A stretch of 64,000 nt of DNA from UBA5951 sp009936885 (GTDB taxonomy: Bacteria > Pseudomonadota > Alphaproteobacteria > Puniceispirillales > Puniceispirillaceae), in contig CALKVA010000020.1 in assembly GCA_937996625.1 (NCBI GenBank), positions 1 through 64,000 of the forward strand, given 5' to 3'. The translations under genes were made by a program, and so were the position numbers. Position 1 is the first letter of the stretch. Each line of letters opens with the position of its first letter. Shown piece after piece: positions 8,025 through 17,621 of the stretch. A model generated the notes under the pieces. That model saw only the letters and a list, made by a program, of their open reading frames with translations, searched no databases and was not told where the DNA came from.

Positions 8025-8350
8025 TGCGCTTTGTACTTTTATCCTGCCTCATCGTTGCTGTGCTCGGATCCGGGTTATATTTTGCAAAACTCACTGTTGA
8101 TGAGCAATACCGAAAGCTAAAACAGCTAGAGCTGGAAATAAAATCACAAACTGAGCATAATTATGTTCTTCAAGCAGAATGGACTTTCCTTACGCGCCCT
8201 GAGCGTTTGCTTAGATTGTCGCATTCTCTGCTCGGAATGAACTCCATAACACCAGAACGAATTCTGCCTATCTCATCAATACCGATGAGACATTCTGTGA
8301 CCACATCAATCACGAATGCAGATGCAGGAGTTGAAAATGTGGTATATTAA
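8024..8350 (+). CDS. ftsL: Cell division protein FtsL
   Basis: A small bitopic divisome protein of 108 residues. A short cytoplasmic end and one membrane helix (about 3-22) are followed by a periplasmic heptad-like region rich in L, E and Q (about 27-55). The conserved alphaproteobacterial element is AEWTFLTRPERLLRLS (about 51-66). Position between rsmH and ftsI confirms the identity despite low family conservation. It overlaps rsmH by one base (TAATG). FtsL would complex with FtsB and FtsQ; no ftsB gene is in the window. Confidence 0.88.
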   Translation: MRFVLLSCLIVAVLGSGLYFAKLTVDEQYRKLKQLELEIKSQTEHNYVLQAEWTFLTRPERLLRLSHSLLGMNSITPERILPISSIPMRHSVTTSITNADAGVENVVY

Positions 8351-10052
8351 ATTTCTAAATATTTGTCGCGGCTTATTATGGCCAAGCCGCCCAGAACCAT
8401 CAAAATCTAGAAAAATAGCTGGCTATAGACTAATATTTTCAGGTTTCTCGATGCTTTTGATATTTACGCTTATCGGCGCGCAATCTATCGCGCTTGCGTT
8501 AAGCAAACCAAAAACATCTAACCATTCCTATGTCACTATTAACAACAAAGCCAGAGGCGCTATTTTGGATCAAAAAGGGCGCATTCTTGCCAGCACGGTT
8601 CCGATCAATATCCTATATGCAGATCCAAAGCATATTTTTAATCCAGAAGAAGTTGCATCAGCGCTTCTACCTTATGTTCCAAAATTAGACAAACCAACGC
8701 TTATAAATCGCCTAACTAAAAAAGGGCGGTTTACAGAGCTAGACAGAAAACTAACACCCAAAAGGCATTCAGCTATTCTACAATTAGGTCTGCCTGGTAT
8801 TTATGTTAAGCCAGCAACCATACGGATTTATCCGCAAGGAAGAGAGGCTGCCCATATTATTGGCGCTGTAGACAGAGATAATAACGGAATTGCCGGTATC
8901 GAGAAAAGCCAGAATGAAACATTAGCTTCTGGCGAGAATGTATATTTATCAATCGATACTGGTTTGCAAACAATTTTACGGGAGTCACTAGATACTCAAA
9001 TTAAAACATTTGAGGCATTAGGCGGCGCTGCATTAATTCTGGACGTCAAGACTGGTGAGATTATGGCAGCAACCTCTCTTCCTGATTTTGATCCAAACCA
9101 TATTATGACATCTACAGACACTGCGCGCTTTAATCAGGTTACCAAAGGCGTGTATGAGATGGGGTCTATTTTTAAAGTCCTCAATACGGCTATTGCCCTC
9201 GAAACGGGCGCAATTGATATGCAAGCCACGATTGATGTATCAAAACCTATTCGCATTGCAGGCCAGCTTATTGATGACTATCATCCTATTAAAGGCTCGA
9301 TTGGGCTAGCAGAAATATTAGTGAGATCTTCTAACATAGGCTCTGCCCACATAAGCCAGCTAATCGGCTCTGAAACACAAAAAAATTATATGAAGCAACT
9401 CGGACTTCTATCAGCTTCTCCTCTTGAAATAGTGGAGAACGGCGTTCCATTAGTGCCGCAAAACTGGTCAGATATCACTACAATGACATTGTCTTATGGA
9501 TATGGCTTATCCGTAAGCATGGTGCAGGCAGCTGCTGCAATTGCTGCTGCAGGCGGGGATGGTCATTATATTGCTCCTACTCTTTTAAGGCGAAACGCAA
9601 ATGAGCAAATTGAAAAGTTAACAATCTTTTCAACAGAAACTTCCATGGCGGTGCGTTCTATGATGCGTCTTGTTGTCAGTAATAAAATTGGCACTGGCAA
9701 GTTTGCAGATGCGCCTGGCTACCTTGTCGGCGGAAAAACTGGCACTGCTGAAAAAGTTGAGAATAAGGGATTTAATCGGAAGGCTAACCGGGTGTCATTT
9801 GTTGCAACATTTCCAGCAAATGACCCTGCTTATCTGATTATGATGATGGTAGATGAGCCAATTGGACAAAAGCATTCTTATAATTACGCAACGGCAGGAT
9901 GGGTGGTTGCACCCGCAATAAAAAAGGTTGTGAATCAAATTGCACCAATTTTAGGCGTTCATCCCGTTGACATAACAAAGCCGGAAAATAGCCAGAATCT
10001 TCTGCCACCCATGATGCTAGATGGCAAGGAGACCGTGTATGCATCTTTCTAG
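8337..10052 (+). CDS. ftsI: Peptidoglycan D,D-transpeptidase FtsI (PBP3)
   Basis: The septal transpeptidase that crosslinks new peptidoglycan. With the start at 8337 the protein has 571 residues: a short cytoplasmic part, a membrane anchor at about 32-55, a pedestal domain, and a transpeptidase domain. Active-site motifs are SIFK (277-280, nucleophile Ser277), SSN (331-333) and KTG (467-469). The ATG at 8337 is chosen over upstream ATGs at 8316 and 8322 because AGGAG lies about 7 bases before it. The gene overlaps ftsL by 14 bp. Confidence 0.95.
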   Translation: MWYIKFLNICRGLLWPSRPEPSKSRKIAGYRLIFSGFSMLLIFTLIGAQSIALALSKPKTSNHSYVTINNKARGAILDQKGRILASTVPINILYADPKHIFNPEEVASALLPYVPKLDKPTLINRLTKKGRFTELDRKLTPKRHSAILQLGLPGIYVKPATIRIYPQGREAAHIIGAVDRDNNGIAGIEKSQNETLASGENVYLSIDTGLQTILRESLDTQIKTFEALGGAALILDVKTGEIMAATSLPDFDPNHIMTSTDTARFNQVTKGVYEMGSIFKVLNTAIALETGAIDMQATIDVSKPIRIAGQLIDDYHPIKGSIGLAEILVRSSNIGSAHISQLIGSETQKNYMKQLGLLSASPLEIVENGVPLVPQNWSDITTMTLSYGYGLSVSMVQAAAAIAAAGGDGHYIAPTLLRRNANEQIEKLTIFSTETSMAVRSMMRLVVSNKIGTGKFADAPGYLVGGKTGTAEKVENKGFNRKANRVSFVATFPANDPAYLIMMMVDEPIGQKHSYNYATAGWVVAPAIKKVVNQIAPILGVHPVDITKPENSQNLLPPMMLDGKETVYASF

Positions 10053-11535
10053 ATTATTCGATTTAACAGATACAGTGAAGCTTGAGAAAGGGGATGATGA
10101 CTTATTTATCACACATTTAACAAGTGACTCTCGTAATGTTCGAAAAGGCTCTTTATTCGCTGCTATTTCTGGCAATTTATCTGACGGACATAACTACATA
10201 GATAGTGCTATAAAAAATGGTGCTGTTGCTATTCTAGCAGACGGCAGAGACTTGGCTATTCTAGATGATATTGCCTTACTCCGCGCAGATAATGTCAGAG
10301 GTTGCTTTGCAATTGCTTGTTCTAAATTCTGGCCATCAAGACCTAGCTTTACGGTCGCTGTTACTGGCACTAATGGCAAAACGTCAACAGCAGAGTTCCT
10401 GCGACAACTCTGGGAGCGCAATACATGGAATGCGGTATCTCTTGGCACGCTTGGCGCACGCTCTTCCACAGTGCTTAAAGTGCCTTCTTCTGGTCTTACC
10501 ACACCCTCATCAGAGTATTTTTTCTCTGCTTTAAACAGTTTTTCTAAACAAAATATTTCCTATCTTGCGATTGAAGCCTCCAGTCATGGTTTAGAACAAC
10601 AAAGAATGAATGGGCTCAAAGTTCAAGTTGCGGTTTTTACCAATCTGAGTAGAGACCATCTTGATTATCATTCAAACATGGATGCTTATTTCGAATCTAA
10701 ACAGAAATTATTTTTAGACTATCTTGCAGATGGTGGTCATGCAGTTATTAACATTGATGATCCATATGGAAAAAAATTACTGGAAAATGTTAGAAAACGC
10801 CCAGTATCAATCATCACTTTTGGCGAGGATTTGCAAGCAGATTTTCGCATTGAATCTATCAAGCCAACTGGCTATGGATTAGAGTTAAATGTTCTTTTTA
10901 AAGGTAAAAAATATACGTGTCCTCTGGGCTTAACGGGTACTTTTCAGGCCAGTAATGCGCTTGCGGCTGGCGCATCTGCTTATCTATCTGGACTGCCAGT
11001 TGAAATTGCACTTCGGTCGCTTTCGTTCCTTTCTGCGATTGATGGACGCATGCAGCCTATCTATGGGCATCCAAAGAATGCTATAATCGTAATAGATTAC
11101 GCACATACACCAGACGCTCTAGAACAGGTGCTTCTATCGCTGAAAAAACAGACCGAAAAACAAGTGCATGTGGTTTTTGGTTGCGGCGGCCAGCGTGATA
11201 AAGGCAAACGCATTTTAATGGGCAAAGTAGCCCACCGATTAGCAGATAGAATCACCATTACAGATGATAATCCTCGAAACGAATCTCCCAGCGCTATCAG
11301 AGCCGAAATTATGGCCGGTTGCCCTGATGCAATTGAAATAGGCAACCGAGATGAAGCCATTGAATTTGCAATCCAACAATTGCAAGGCTCCGACAGTCTT
11401 CTGATTGCAGGCAAGGGGCATGAAAGTCTTCAATTAATAGGTTCAGAAACACTTCCCTTCAGTGATGCCGTTGTTGCTAGAAACATTGTAAAGCGCCTGA
11501 ATGATGCCAGCCAAATTACAGGAGACAGCCAATGA
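10039..11535 (+). CDS. murE: UDP-MurNAc-tripeptide synthetase MurE
   Basis: Adds the third stem-peptide residue to UDP-MurNAc-L-Ala-D-Glu using ATP. The 498-residue protein has the three Mur-ligase domains, with P-loop GTNGKT at 110-115. A DDNPRNE motif near residue 405-410 is the diaminopimelate-specific DNPR signature, so the substrate is meso-DAP. The ATG at 10039 is preferred over 10021 because AAGGAG sits 8 bases upstream. It overlaps ftsI by 14 bp and murF by 4 bp. Confidence 0.95.
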   Translation: MHLSRLFDLTDTVKLEKGDDDLFITHLTSDSRNVRKGSLFAAISGNLSDGHNYIDSAIKNGAVAILADGRDLAILDDIALLRADNVRGCFAIACSKFWPSRPSFTVAVTGTNGKTSTAEFLRQLWERNTWNAVSLGTLGARSSTVLKVPSSGLTTPSSEYFFSALNSFSKQNISYLAIEASSHGLEQQRMNGLKVQVAVFTNLSRDHLDYHSNMDAYFESKQKLFLDYLADGGHAVINIDDPYGKKLLENVRKRPVSIITFGEDLQADFRIESIKPTGYGLELNVLFKGKKYTCPLGLTGTFQASNALAAGASAYLSGLPVEIALRSLSFLSAIDGRMQPIYGHPKNAIIVIDYAHTPDALEQVLLSLKKQTEKQVHVVFGCGGQRDKGKRILMGKVAHRLADRITITDDNPRNESPSAIRAEIMAGCPDAIEIGNRDEAIEFAIQQLQGSDSLLIAGKGHESLQLIGSETLPFSDAVVARNIVKRLNDASQITGDSQ

Positions 11536-12953
11536 TGGAATTATTGTCTCCTTGGGATTTGGCCCTCATATGCGGCGGAAATTGGCATCTTGACCAAGTA
11601 CCCTCCACCGAATTTACAAACGCCAAAATCAATAGCCGTGAAATCAATAATAATGAGTTATTCTTTGCGCTAAAAGGCCATAATCTTGACGGGCATGATT
11701 TTGTAACAGGGTTAAAGCCCCCTGCAGCTGCAATTGTCGAGCGGCCTGTAAATATCGCACAAGTGCCTCAATTAATTGTGGCCTCCCCCTTAGATGCAAT
11801 GCATCGATTAGCAAACACATTTATACAAGAAACAAATGCAATAAAAATTGCGGTTACAGGATCTGTTGGAAAAACCGGAACCAAGGAGATGCTCGCCAGA
11901 TGCTTGAGCCAATTTGGGGACACGCACGCAAATCAAGGTAATTATAATAATTATCTGGGCGTGCCGCTTACGCTATTATCAATGCCATCCCAGCTCTCAT
12001 ATCTAGTAACAGAAATAGGAATGAACCATGAAGGGGAGATTGCCCCTCTTAGCAAACTTGTCAGGCCAAACATCGCGATTATTACAAAAATCGCTGAATC
12101 TCATATAGGTCACTTGCATTCACTTCAAGCAGTTGCTCACGAGAAAGCTAAAATATGTGCTGGGATGAGCCCTGATGGCTGTATTATTCTACCACGGGAC
12201 GATGACCAATATTCTATATTGGAAAAAGCGGCTATTAACGCAAAAATTGGAACCATCATTAGCTTTGGAAAAAATAGCACTAGCACAGTTCAGCTTCTCT
12301 CACGCATAGTGGATGATGCGCATAACAGCCGGATAAAACAGCATATTTCATTTAGAATTGGCACAAATACCTACCAGCTCGGCATCGCAATGCGGGCAGA
12401 ACATTGGGCAATTAACGCGCTTAGCGTAATTGCGGCCTGTCATTTTATGGGCCTTGATATCAATAAAGCCTGTGCAAGTCTGCAGAACCAAACCGAACTA
12501 GATGGCAGAGGGGCTGCAATACATCTCACAATTAATACTCATTCAACTCTTCTAATTGACGATGCGTATAATGCGTCCCCTTCTTCAATGAAAGCTGCTA
12601 TTTTGGATGTTGCCAGCCGGCCAGAAGCGAATAAAATATTTATCCTCACAGATATGCTTGAGCTTGGTGAATTTAGCGACGAGATGCATGCCAAAGTAGT
12701 CCCTGACATCATTCAAGCGCGCCCATCGAGCGTAATTCTGGTTGGCCCTGCCCTGAAGAAAATAAAAAAAGCCCTTCAACCTATTACAGCAGTCCATACA
12801 TTTGTAAATGTTGAAGAAGCTAAACCAGTGATAGAATCGCTTATTAGTGAGGCTAGTATAATACTTGTCAAAGGCTCTCATGGCTCTGGCGCATATTTGC
12901 TTGTGCAACATTTAAAATCATTATCTGACAAGGAGATCGCAAATGCTGTCTGA
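11532..12953 (+). CDS. murF: UDP-MurNAc-tripeptide:D-Ala-D-Ala ligase MurF
   Basis: Attaches D-Ala-D-Ala to the UDP-MurNAc tripeptide, the last cytoplasmic precursor step. The 473-residue ligase carries the ATP-binding GSVGKTGTKEM near residue 113 (family consensus GSxGKT), the metal/substrate motif TEIGMNHEGEI, and LIDDAYNASPSSMKAA near residue 340. The start overlaps murE in an ATGATGG context, so either ATG (11532 or 11535) is possible. It overlaps mraY by 11 bp. Confidence 0.95.
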   Translation: MMELLSPWDLALICGGNWHLDQVPSTEFTNAKINSREINNNELFFALKGHNLDGHDFVTGLKPPAAAIVERPVNIAQVPQLIVASPLDAMHRLANTFIQETNAIKIAVTGSVGKTGTKEMLARCLSQFGDTHANQGNYNNYLGVPLTLLSMPSQLSYLVTEIGMNHEGEIAPLSKLVRPNIAIITKIAESHIGHLHSLQAVAHEKAKICAGMSPDGCIILPRDDDQYSILEKAAINAKIGTIISFGKNSTSTVQLLSRIVDDAHNSRIKQHISFRIGTNTYQLGIAMRAEHWAINALSVIAACHFMGLDINKACASLQNQTELDGRGAAIHLTINTHSTLLIDDAYNASPSSMKAAILDVASRPEANKIFILTDMLELGEFSDEMHAKVVPDIIQARPSSVILVGPALKKIKKALQPITAVHTFVNVEEAKPVIESLISEASIILVKGSHGSGAYLLVQHLKSLSDKEIANAV

Positions 12954-14028
12954 TATCCTTGTACCTTTCAGCGATCAGTACCAAATATTTAATCTTTTTA
13001 ACTACATTACCTTTAGGACGGGCGGGGCTGTACTAACAGCTCTTCTTTTCTCGCTTATTCTTGGCACGCCTTTTATAGCTTGGCTAAAATCACGTCAGGT
13101 AGAGGGTCAACCTATAAGAGATGATGGGCCTGATACACATTTTGCTAAAAAAGGCACCCCAACGATGGGCGGGCTTCTTATTCTATCAAGCCTTGTGATT
13201 TCCTCCCTTCTTTGGGTTCCACTTGGAAATCCTTATCTATGGCCTGTTTTAGTCGTCATTGTTAGCTTTGGGTCTATTGGCTTGGTCGATGACTGGATGA
13301 AATTAAGCAAAAATACAAGCAAAGGTTTGAGCGGCAAGCGCAAACTTCTTCTTCAATTAGTTTTCTGCATATTTGTTAGCATGTTCTTTGTCGAACTCTC
13401 ACCAGAAGAGCTGAGATACAGCGTTGCTGTTCCCTTTTTCAAAGAACAGCTTCTTCCCCTTGGGTTATTCTACATTTTATTTACAAGCTTTGTAATTGTC
13501 GGTGCCTCACATGCTGTGAATTTAACAGACGGGCTTGATGGGCTGGCAATTGTTCCTGTGATGATTGTTGCTTCATGTTTTGTTCTATTCGCTTATCTTT
13601 CTGGAAATATTAATTTTGCCTCCTATTTGCAGATTAGCTACATTCCTGGCGTAGGCGATCTTGCTACCCTATGCGGCGCCCTGATAGGGGCCAGCCTTGG
13701 ATTTTTATGGTTTAACGCTCCCCCTGCCAAAGTATTTATGGGTGATACAGGCTCCCTTGCATTAGGCGGCGCACTTGGTGCTATATCGGTTGCTACCCGC
13801 CATGAATTCGTGCTGGCAATTGCAGGGGGCTTATTCGTACTGGAAACAGTCTCCGTTATATTGCAAGTTGCCTCCTTTCGGCTATTTGGTAAACGTATAT
13901 TCCTGATGGCGCCTCTTCATCATCATTTCGAAAAGAAAGGCTGGGCTGAATCAACGATTGTAATCAGATTTTGGATTATTTCTGTTGTTCTCGCTCTAAT
14001 TAGTCTTTCAACGTTAAAGTTGCGGTAG
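12943..14028 (+). CDS. mraY: Phospho-MurNAc-pentapeptide transferase MraY
   Basis: Makes lipid I by moving phospho-MurNAc-pentapeptide to undecaprenyl phosphate at the inner membrane. It has 361 residues with about ten membrane helices. Signature elements are KKGTPTMGG (near 67), the Asp pair in GLVDDWMK (near 110), NLTDGLDGLA (near 189), FMGDTGSL (near 266) and the HHHFEKKGW motif (near 327). AAGGAG lies upstream of the ATG inside murF. An 11-base gap separates it from murD. Confidence 0.97.
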   Translation: MLSDILVPFSDQYQIFNLFNYITFRTGGAVLTALLFSLILGTPFIAWLKSRQVEGQPIRDDGPDTHFAKKGTPTMGGLLILSSLVISSLLWVPLGNPYLWPVLVVIVSFGSIGLVDDWMKLSKNTSKGLSGKRKLLLQLVFCIFVSMFFVELSPEELRYSVAVPFFKEQLLPLGLFYILFTSFVIVGASHAVNLTDGLDGLAIVPVMIVASCFVLFAYLSGNINFASYLQISYIPGVGDLATLCGALIGASLGFLWFNAPPAKVFMGDTGSLALGGALGAISVATRHEFVLAIAGGLFVLETVSVILQVASFRLFGKRIFLMAPLHHHFEKKGWAESTIVIRFWIISVVLALISLSTLKLR

Positions 14029-14039
14029 AGGATTTAGTA

Positions 14040-15392
14040 ATGTTACACAAATCTAAATCCACAAATATACAACACCTGCAGAAAATTGCGGTTCTTGGTT
14101 TAGGCAGGTCAGGATTGGCAGCCTTAAGACTGGCTGTCAGCAATCATATCACAACGTATGTTTTTGATGATAATAAAGAAAAAGTTCCAGAAGAATTTAG
14201 GAAATTATATGCACATTATTCAGACTGGCCTTGGGATGGGCTTGATGCAGTTGTTTTTAGCCCTGGCATTCCAACCTATCTGCCAGAGCCACATCCTGCA
14301 TCGCTACTTTCTGCTAAATTTAAAGTGCCCATCATAAGCGATATAGAGCTTGTGATTAGACTTCAGCCAGCATCTAAATGGATTGTAATAACAGGCACTA
14401 ACGGGAAATCTACGACAACAGCGCTTACCGCTCATATACTGCGTTCTTCTGGAAAAGCTGTTGCTGTTGGGGGCAACCTTGGCACGTCAATGGCTGTATT
14501 AAATAGCCCTGGCGTAGATGGTTACAGGGTGGTTGAATTATCCTCATACCAATTAGAAATCACACCCTCTCTAAATCCAGATATATCTGCAATCCTTAAC
14601 TTATCTCCTGACCATCTTGACAGGCATGGCTCGATGGCAAATTACGCAGCTGCCAAGGCAGAAGCTGTACGAAACGTAAAGCCAAATGGGTTAATTATTC
14701 TTGGTAATGGCGCAAACCTGCTACCGCTACTCCCTGCAAGGTATGAGTGCCAGCTTCATTTAATAAGCAAAGATGACGCCCCTGATGGGATACACCAAAA
14801 CTTTGCGTTATCTGGGTCCCATAATGCAGAAAACGCAGCGGTTGCGGCGACTATATGCAGATATGTTGGTATAAAAGAAGAACAGATTAAAACAGCTATT
14901 TTGAGTTTCAAGGGATTACCGCACCGGTTAGAACTGGTTGCAAGCTGTGATATAGCTGGAAATCAATTACGAATTATAAATGATTCCAAAGCAACTAATG
15001 ATGCCGCAGCAGCGCGGGCATTATCTTCATTTCAGCAAATTTTCTGGTGCGCGGGCGGCCTTGCAAAAGAACCTAGCTTACCAAATTGTATAAAAGAATT
15101 AAGGCAGGTTAAGCATGCCTATCTATATGGAAACTCAAAAAAACAATTTCAGTCAGAATTATCAGGGTTAATCCCTACAACGCTGGCTGAGAATTTAGAA
15201 GACGCTACTAGCAAAGCATTTGCAGCTGCTAAAAAATTAACACTTCAAGATGGGGTTGATAGTTTTGTTTTATTATCTCCAGCAGCTGCTTCTTTTGATA
15301 CATTCGCTAATTTTGAAGAGCGGGGCAGACAATTCACCGACCTTGCTAAAAAACTATGCCAACAGCAGCCTCACTATGTGGAGGCGCTATAA
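14040..15392 (+). CDS. murD: UDP-MurNAc-L-Ala:D-Glu ligase MurD
   Basis: Adds D-glutamate to UDP-MurNAc-L-Ala. The 450-residue ligase opens with a Rossmann-like VLGLGRSGLAA (about 18-28), then the ATP P-loop GTNGKSTTT near 118, the LSSYQLE motif near 167, LNLSPDHLDRH near 186, and NDSKATN near 316. These are all standard MurD features at normal spacing. It overlaps ftsW by one base (TAATG). Confidence 0.96.
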   Translation: MLHKSKSTNIQHLQKIAVLGLGRSGLAALRLAVSNHITTYVFDDNKEKVPEEFRKLYAHYSDWPWDGLDAVVFSPGIPTYLPEPHPASLLSAKFKVPIISDIELVIRLQPASKWIVITGTNGKSTTTALTAHILRSSGKAVAVGGNLGTSMAVLNSPGVDGYRVVELSSYQLEITPSLNPDISAILNLSPDHLDRHGSMANYAAAKAEAVRNVKPNGLIILGNGANLLPLLPARYECQLHLISKDDAPDGIHQNFALSGSHNAENAAVAATICRYVGIKEEQIKTAILSFKGLPHRLELVASCDIAGNQLRIINDSKATNDAAAARALSSFQQIFWCAGGLAKEPSLPNCIKELRQVKHAYLYGNSKKQFQSELSGLIPTTLAENLEDATSKAFAAAKKLTLQDGVDSFVLLSPAAASFDTFANFEERGRQFTDLAKKLCQQQPHYVEAL

Positions 15393-16510
15393 TGTTGGAT
15401 AGAACAGACAGATCTCTTATTGGAATTTGGTGGTGGACCGTAGATAGATGGCTGCTTAGCATTGTGCTTGTTCTTATGGCACTTGGAACCATCTTGGTTA
15501 TGGCCGCCAGCCCGCCAGTAGCGCTCAGAATTGGCCTACCAGAGCAACATTTTGTCTGGCGACAAATGATATTCCTCATGCCCGCTTTATGCGTTATGTT
15601 ATTTTTCTCCATGATTTCAGCAAGACAAATTCGGGTTATCAGTTTACTCGGCCTTTCTGCTGCTATCGGATTAATGATTATAACAGCTTTAGTAGGCAAT
15701 GAAGTAAATGGCGCTACAAGGTGGGTTTCTGTTGGGCCATTCCGAGTTCAGCCTTCTGAGTTCGCAAAACCATTTTTTGCAGTAATTTGTGCATGGTTAT
15801 TAACGCTTTGGAGAGATGGTGAAGATTTCCCAGGCTGGATATGGGCAACAAGCCTTGCTGCTATCTTAGTTTTTATTCTGGTATTGCAACCTGATATTGG
15901 CATGACGTCGGTAATTGCACTCACATGGGGCTTTCAGATGTTTTTAGCTGGAATGCCGATGCTGCTCGTTCTAATTGCAATCGCATTAGCACCTTTATGT
16001 TTATATGCAGCCTACCTATTTCTGCCTCATGTAGAAGCCCGCATAAATCGCTTTCTGGATGGCGGCTCGATGCAAACAAGCAAATCAATAGAAAGCTTCT
16101 CAGAGGGCGGTTTCTTTGGGGTGGGACCTGGAGACGGTCAGGTAAAACTTAATTTACCAGACGCCCATGCAGATTTTATTTTCTCTGTTGCCGCAGAAGA
16201 ATATGGCGTTCTGGCCTGCTTATTTCTCATCGGGCTATATGGCTTTTTCTTATTGCGCGGGTTTGAGCGATCTGCAACTGGAACCAGCCTGTTTAATCTG
16301 CTGGCTGGTGCGGGGCTAATTATGCAATTTGCAGTTCAGGCATCTATTCATATGGCCTCTTCTGTAAACCTTATCCCTGCCAAGGGGATGACATTGCCCC
16401 TCATTAGTTATGGTGGCTCATCTCTTGTAGCCTCTGGGATTACGGTTGGCATCATTTTAGCCCTGACCCGTGATACGCACCACATGATTGGAGCTGATGA
16501 TGACGTCTAA
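15392..16510 (+). CDS. ftsW: Septal peptidoglycan glycosyltransferase FtsW
   Basis: A SEDS-family polymerase that works with FtsI at the septum. From the ATG at 15392 it has 372 residues and about ten membrane helices. The conserved GATRWVSVGPFRVQPSEFAK (near 105) and the C-terminal GMTLPLISYGGSS block (near 333) identify FtsW/RodA; the dcw context favours FtsW. The start was chosen because it forms a TAATG overlap with murD and follows TGGAGG; an upstream in-frame ATG (15356) lies deep in murD. Confidence 0.95.
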   Translation: MLDRTDRSLIGIWWWTVDRWLLSIVLVLMALGTILVMAASPPVALRIGLPEQHFVWRQMIFLMPALCVMLFFSMISARQIRVISLLGLSAAIGLMIITALVGNEVNGATRWVSVGPFRVQPSEFAKPFFAVICAWLLTLWRDGEDFPGWIWATSLAAILVFILVLQPDIGMTSVIALTWGFQMFLAGMPMLLVLIAIALAPLCLYAAYLFLPHVEARINRFLDGGSMQTSKSIESFSEGGFFGVGPGDGQVKLNLPDAHADFIFSVAAEEYGVLACLFLIGLYGFFLLRGFERSATGTSLFNLLAGAGLIMQFAVQASIHMASSVNLIPAKGMTLPLISYGGSSLVASGITVGIILALTRDTHHMIGADDDV

Positions 16511-17621
16511 TCGTATTTTACTAGCTGCAGGCGGAACCGGGGGACATGTTATCCCGGCATTGGCTGTTTGCAACGGATTAAGGGAACGCGGGTTTGATTG
16601 TAAATTCTTAACAGATATACGCGGTCAAGCGGTATTAGAAAAAATTGCGCCGGAACAAAAAGTTAGCACTATTTCAGCATCATCCCCTGTTTCTGGAGCA
16701 TTTCTCAAAAGGCTTTTCTCATTAATTAAACTCAGCTTTGGGGTTATCCAATCTGTATTCTACATTGCAAGGTTTCGTCCATTTTGTATCGTCGGGTTTG
16801 GCGGATACCCATCTGCCCCGCCCCTAATTGCAGCAAATATATGCCAGCTTCCAAGTCTGCTTCATGAGCAAAATGCACGTGTTGGCAGAGCAAACTTATT
16901 TCTTGCTAACCGTGTAAAAACCATGTTGCTTAGCTGGAAAAACAGCAAGCCATTGCCAAAAAACACAGCTGTTAAATTAACAGGACTTCCTGTAAGAGAT
17001 GTTTTTTTTGAACTTGCTGACTATCCAGAAAAATCGCAATTTAATACAGAAAAGCCCTGCCATATATTAATTATAGGCGGATCTCTTGGGGCAGAAATAT
17101 TTGCAAGTCTAATCCCTGATGCTATTTCAAACCTGCCTGAAGAATTGCAAAAGTCACTTACAATTACACAGCAAGTGCGCTCAGAGCAGCAATCAGAACT
17201 TGAAGCCTCCTATTCTTCTATGTCAGTCAAACATTTCTGCTCCTCGTTTTTTACCAAGATGCCAGACGAGATGGCGAGAGCAGATATTATAATTTCAAGA
17301 GCGGGCGCAGCATCTGTTGCTGAGATTGCAGCCACTGGAAGAGCCGCTATTTTTATTCCTTTCCCAGCGTCACTAGATGACCATCAAACATTTAACGCCA
17401 AAAGTCTCACAGATGAGAATGCAGCTATTCTTGTGACACAAAAAGAGGCTGAGAACGACCCTACATTACTTACAAAAGAGATTTTATCTCTTATTACCAA
17501 CCCACAAAAATGCAAGCAAATGGCCGCAAAGGCTAGAAAGCTGGCACATAGAGATGCGTTAAGCGAAATTATAGAAACAATTGTATCTTGCCAGAAATCA
17601 GCTATCGGGAGTGCTAAATGA
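16500..17621 (+). CDS. murG: UDP-GlcNAc:lipid I GlcNAc transferase MurG
   Basis: Converts lipid I to lipid II on the cytoplasmic face of the membrane. The 373-residue GT28 protein begins with LLAAGGTGGHVIPALA, the first G-loop. It continues with FGGYPSAPP (second loop), LLHEQNARVGRAN, and the UDP-GlcNAc site SRAGAASVAEIAA. The ATG at 16500 fits GGAG 6 bases upstream; a neighbouring ATG at 16497 and an upstream TTG are less well placed. It overlaps ftsW by 11 bp and murC by 4 bp. Confidence 0.95.
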   Translation: MTSNRILLAAGGTGGHVIPALAVCNGLRERGFDCKFLTDIRGQAVLEKIAPEQKVSTISASSPVSGAFLKRLFSLIKLSFGVIQSVFYIARFRPFCIVGFGGYPSAPPLIAANICQLPSLLHEQNARVGRANLFLANRVKTMLLSWKNSKPLPKNTAVKLTGLPVRDVFFELADYPEKSQFNTEKPCHILIIGGSLGAEIFASLIPDAISNLPEELQKSLTITQQVRSEQQSELEASYSSMSVKHFCSSFFTKMPDEMARADIIISRAGAASVAEIAATGRAAIFIPFPASLDDHQTFNAKSLTDENAAILVTQKEAENDPTLLTKEILSLITNPQKCKQMAAKARKLAHRDALSEIIETIVSCQKSAIGSAK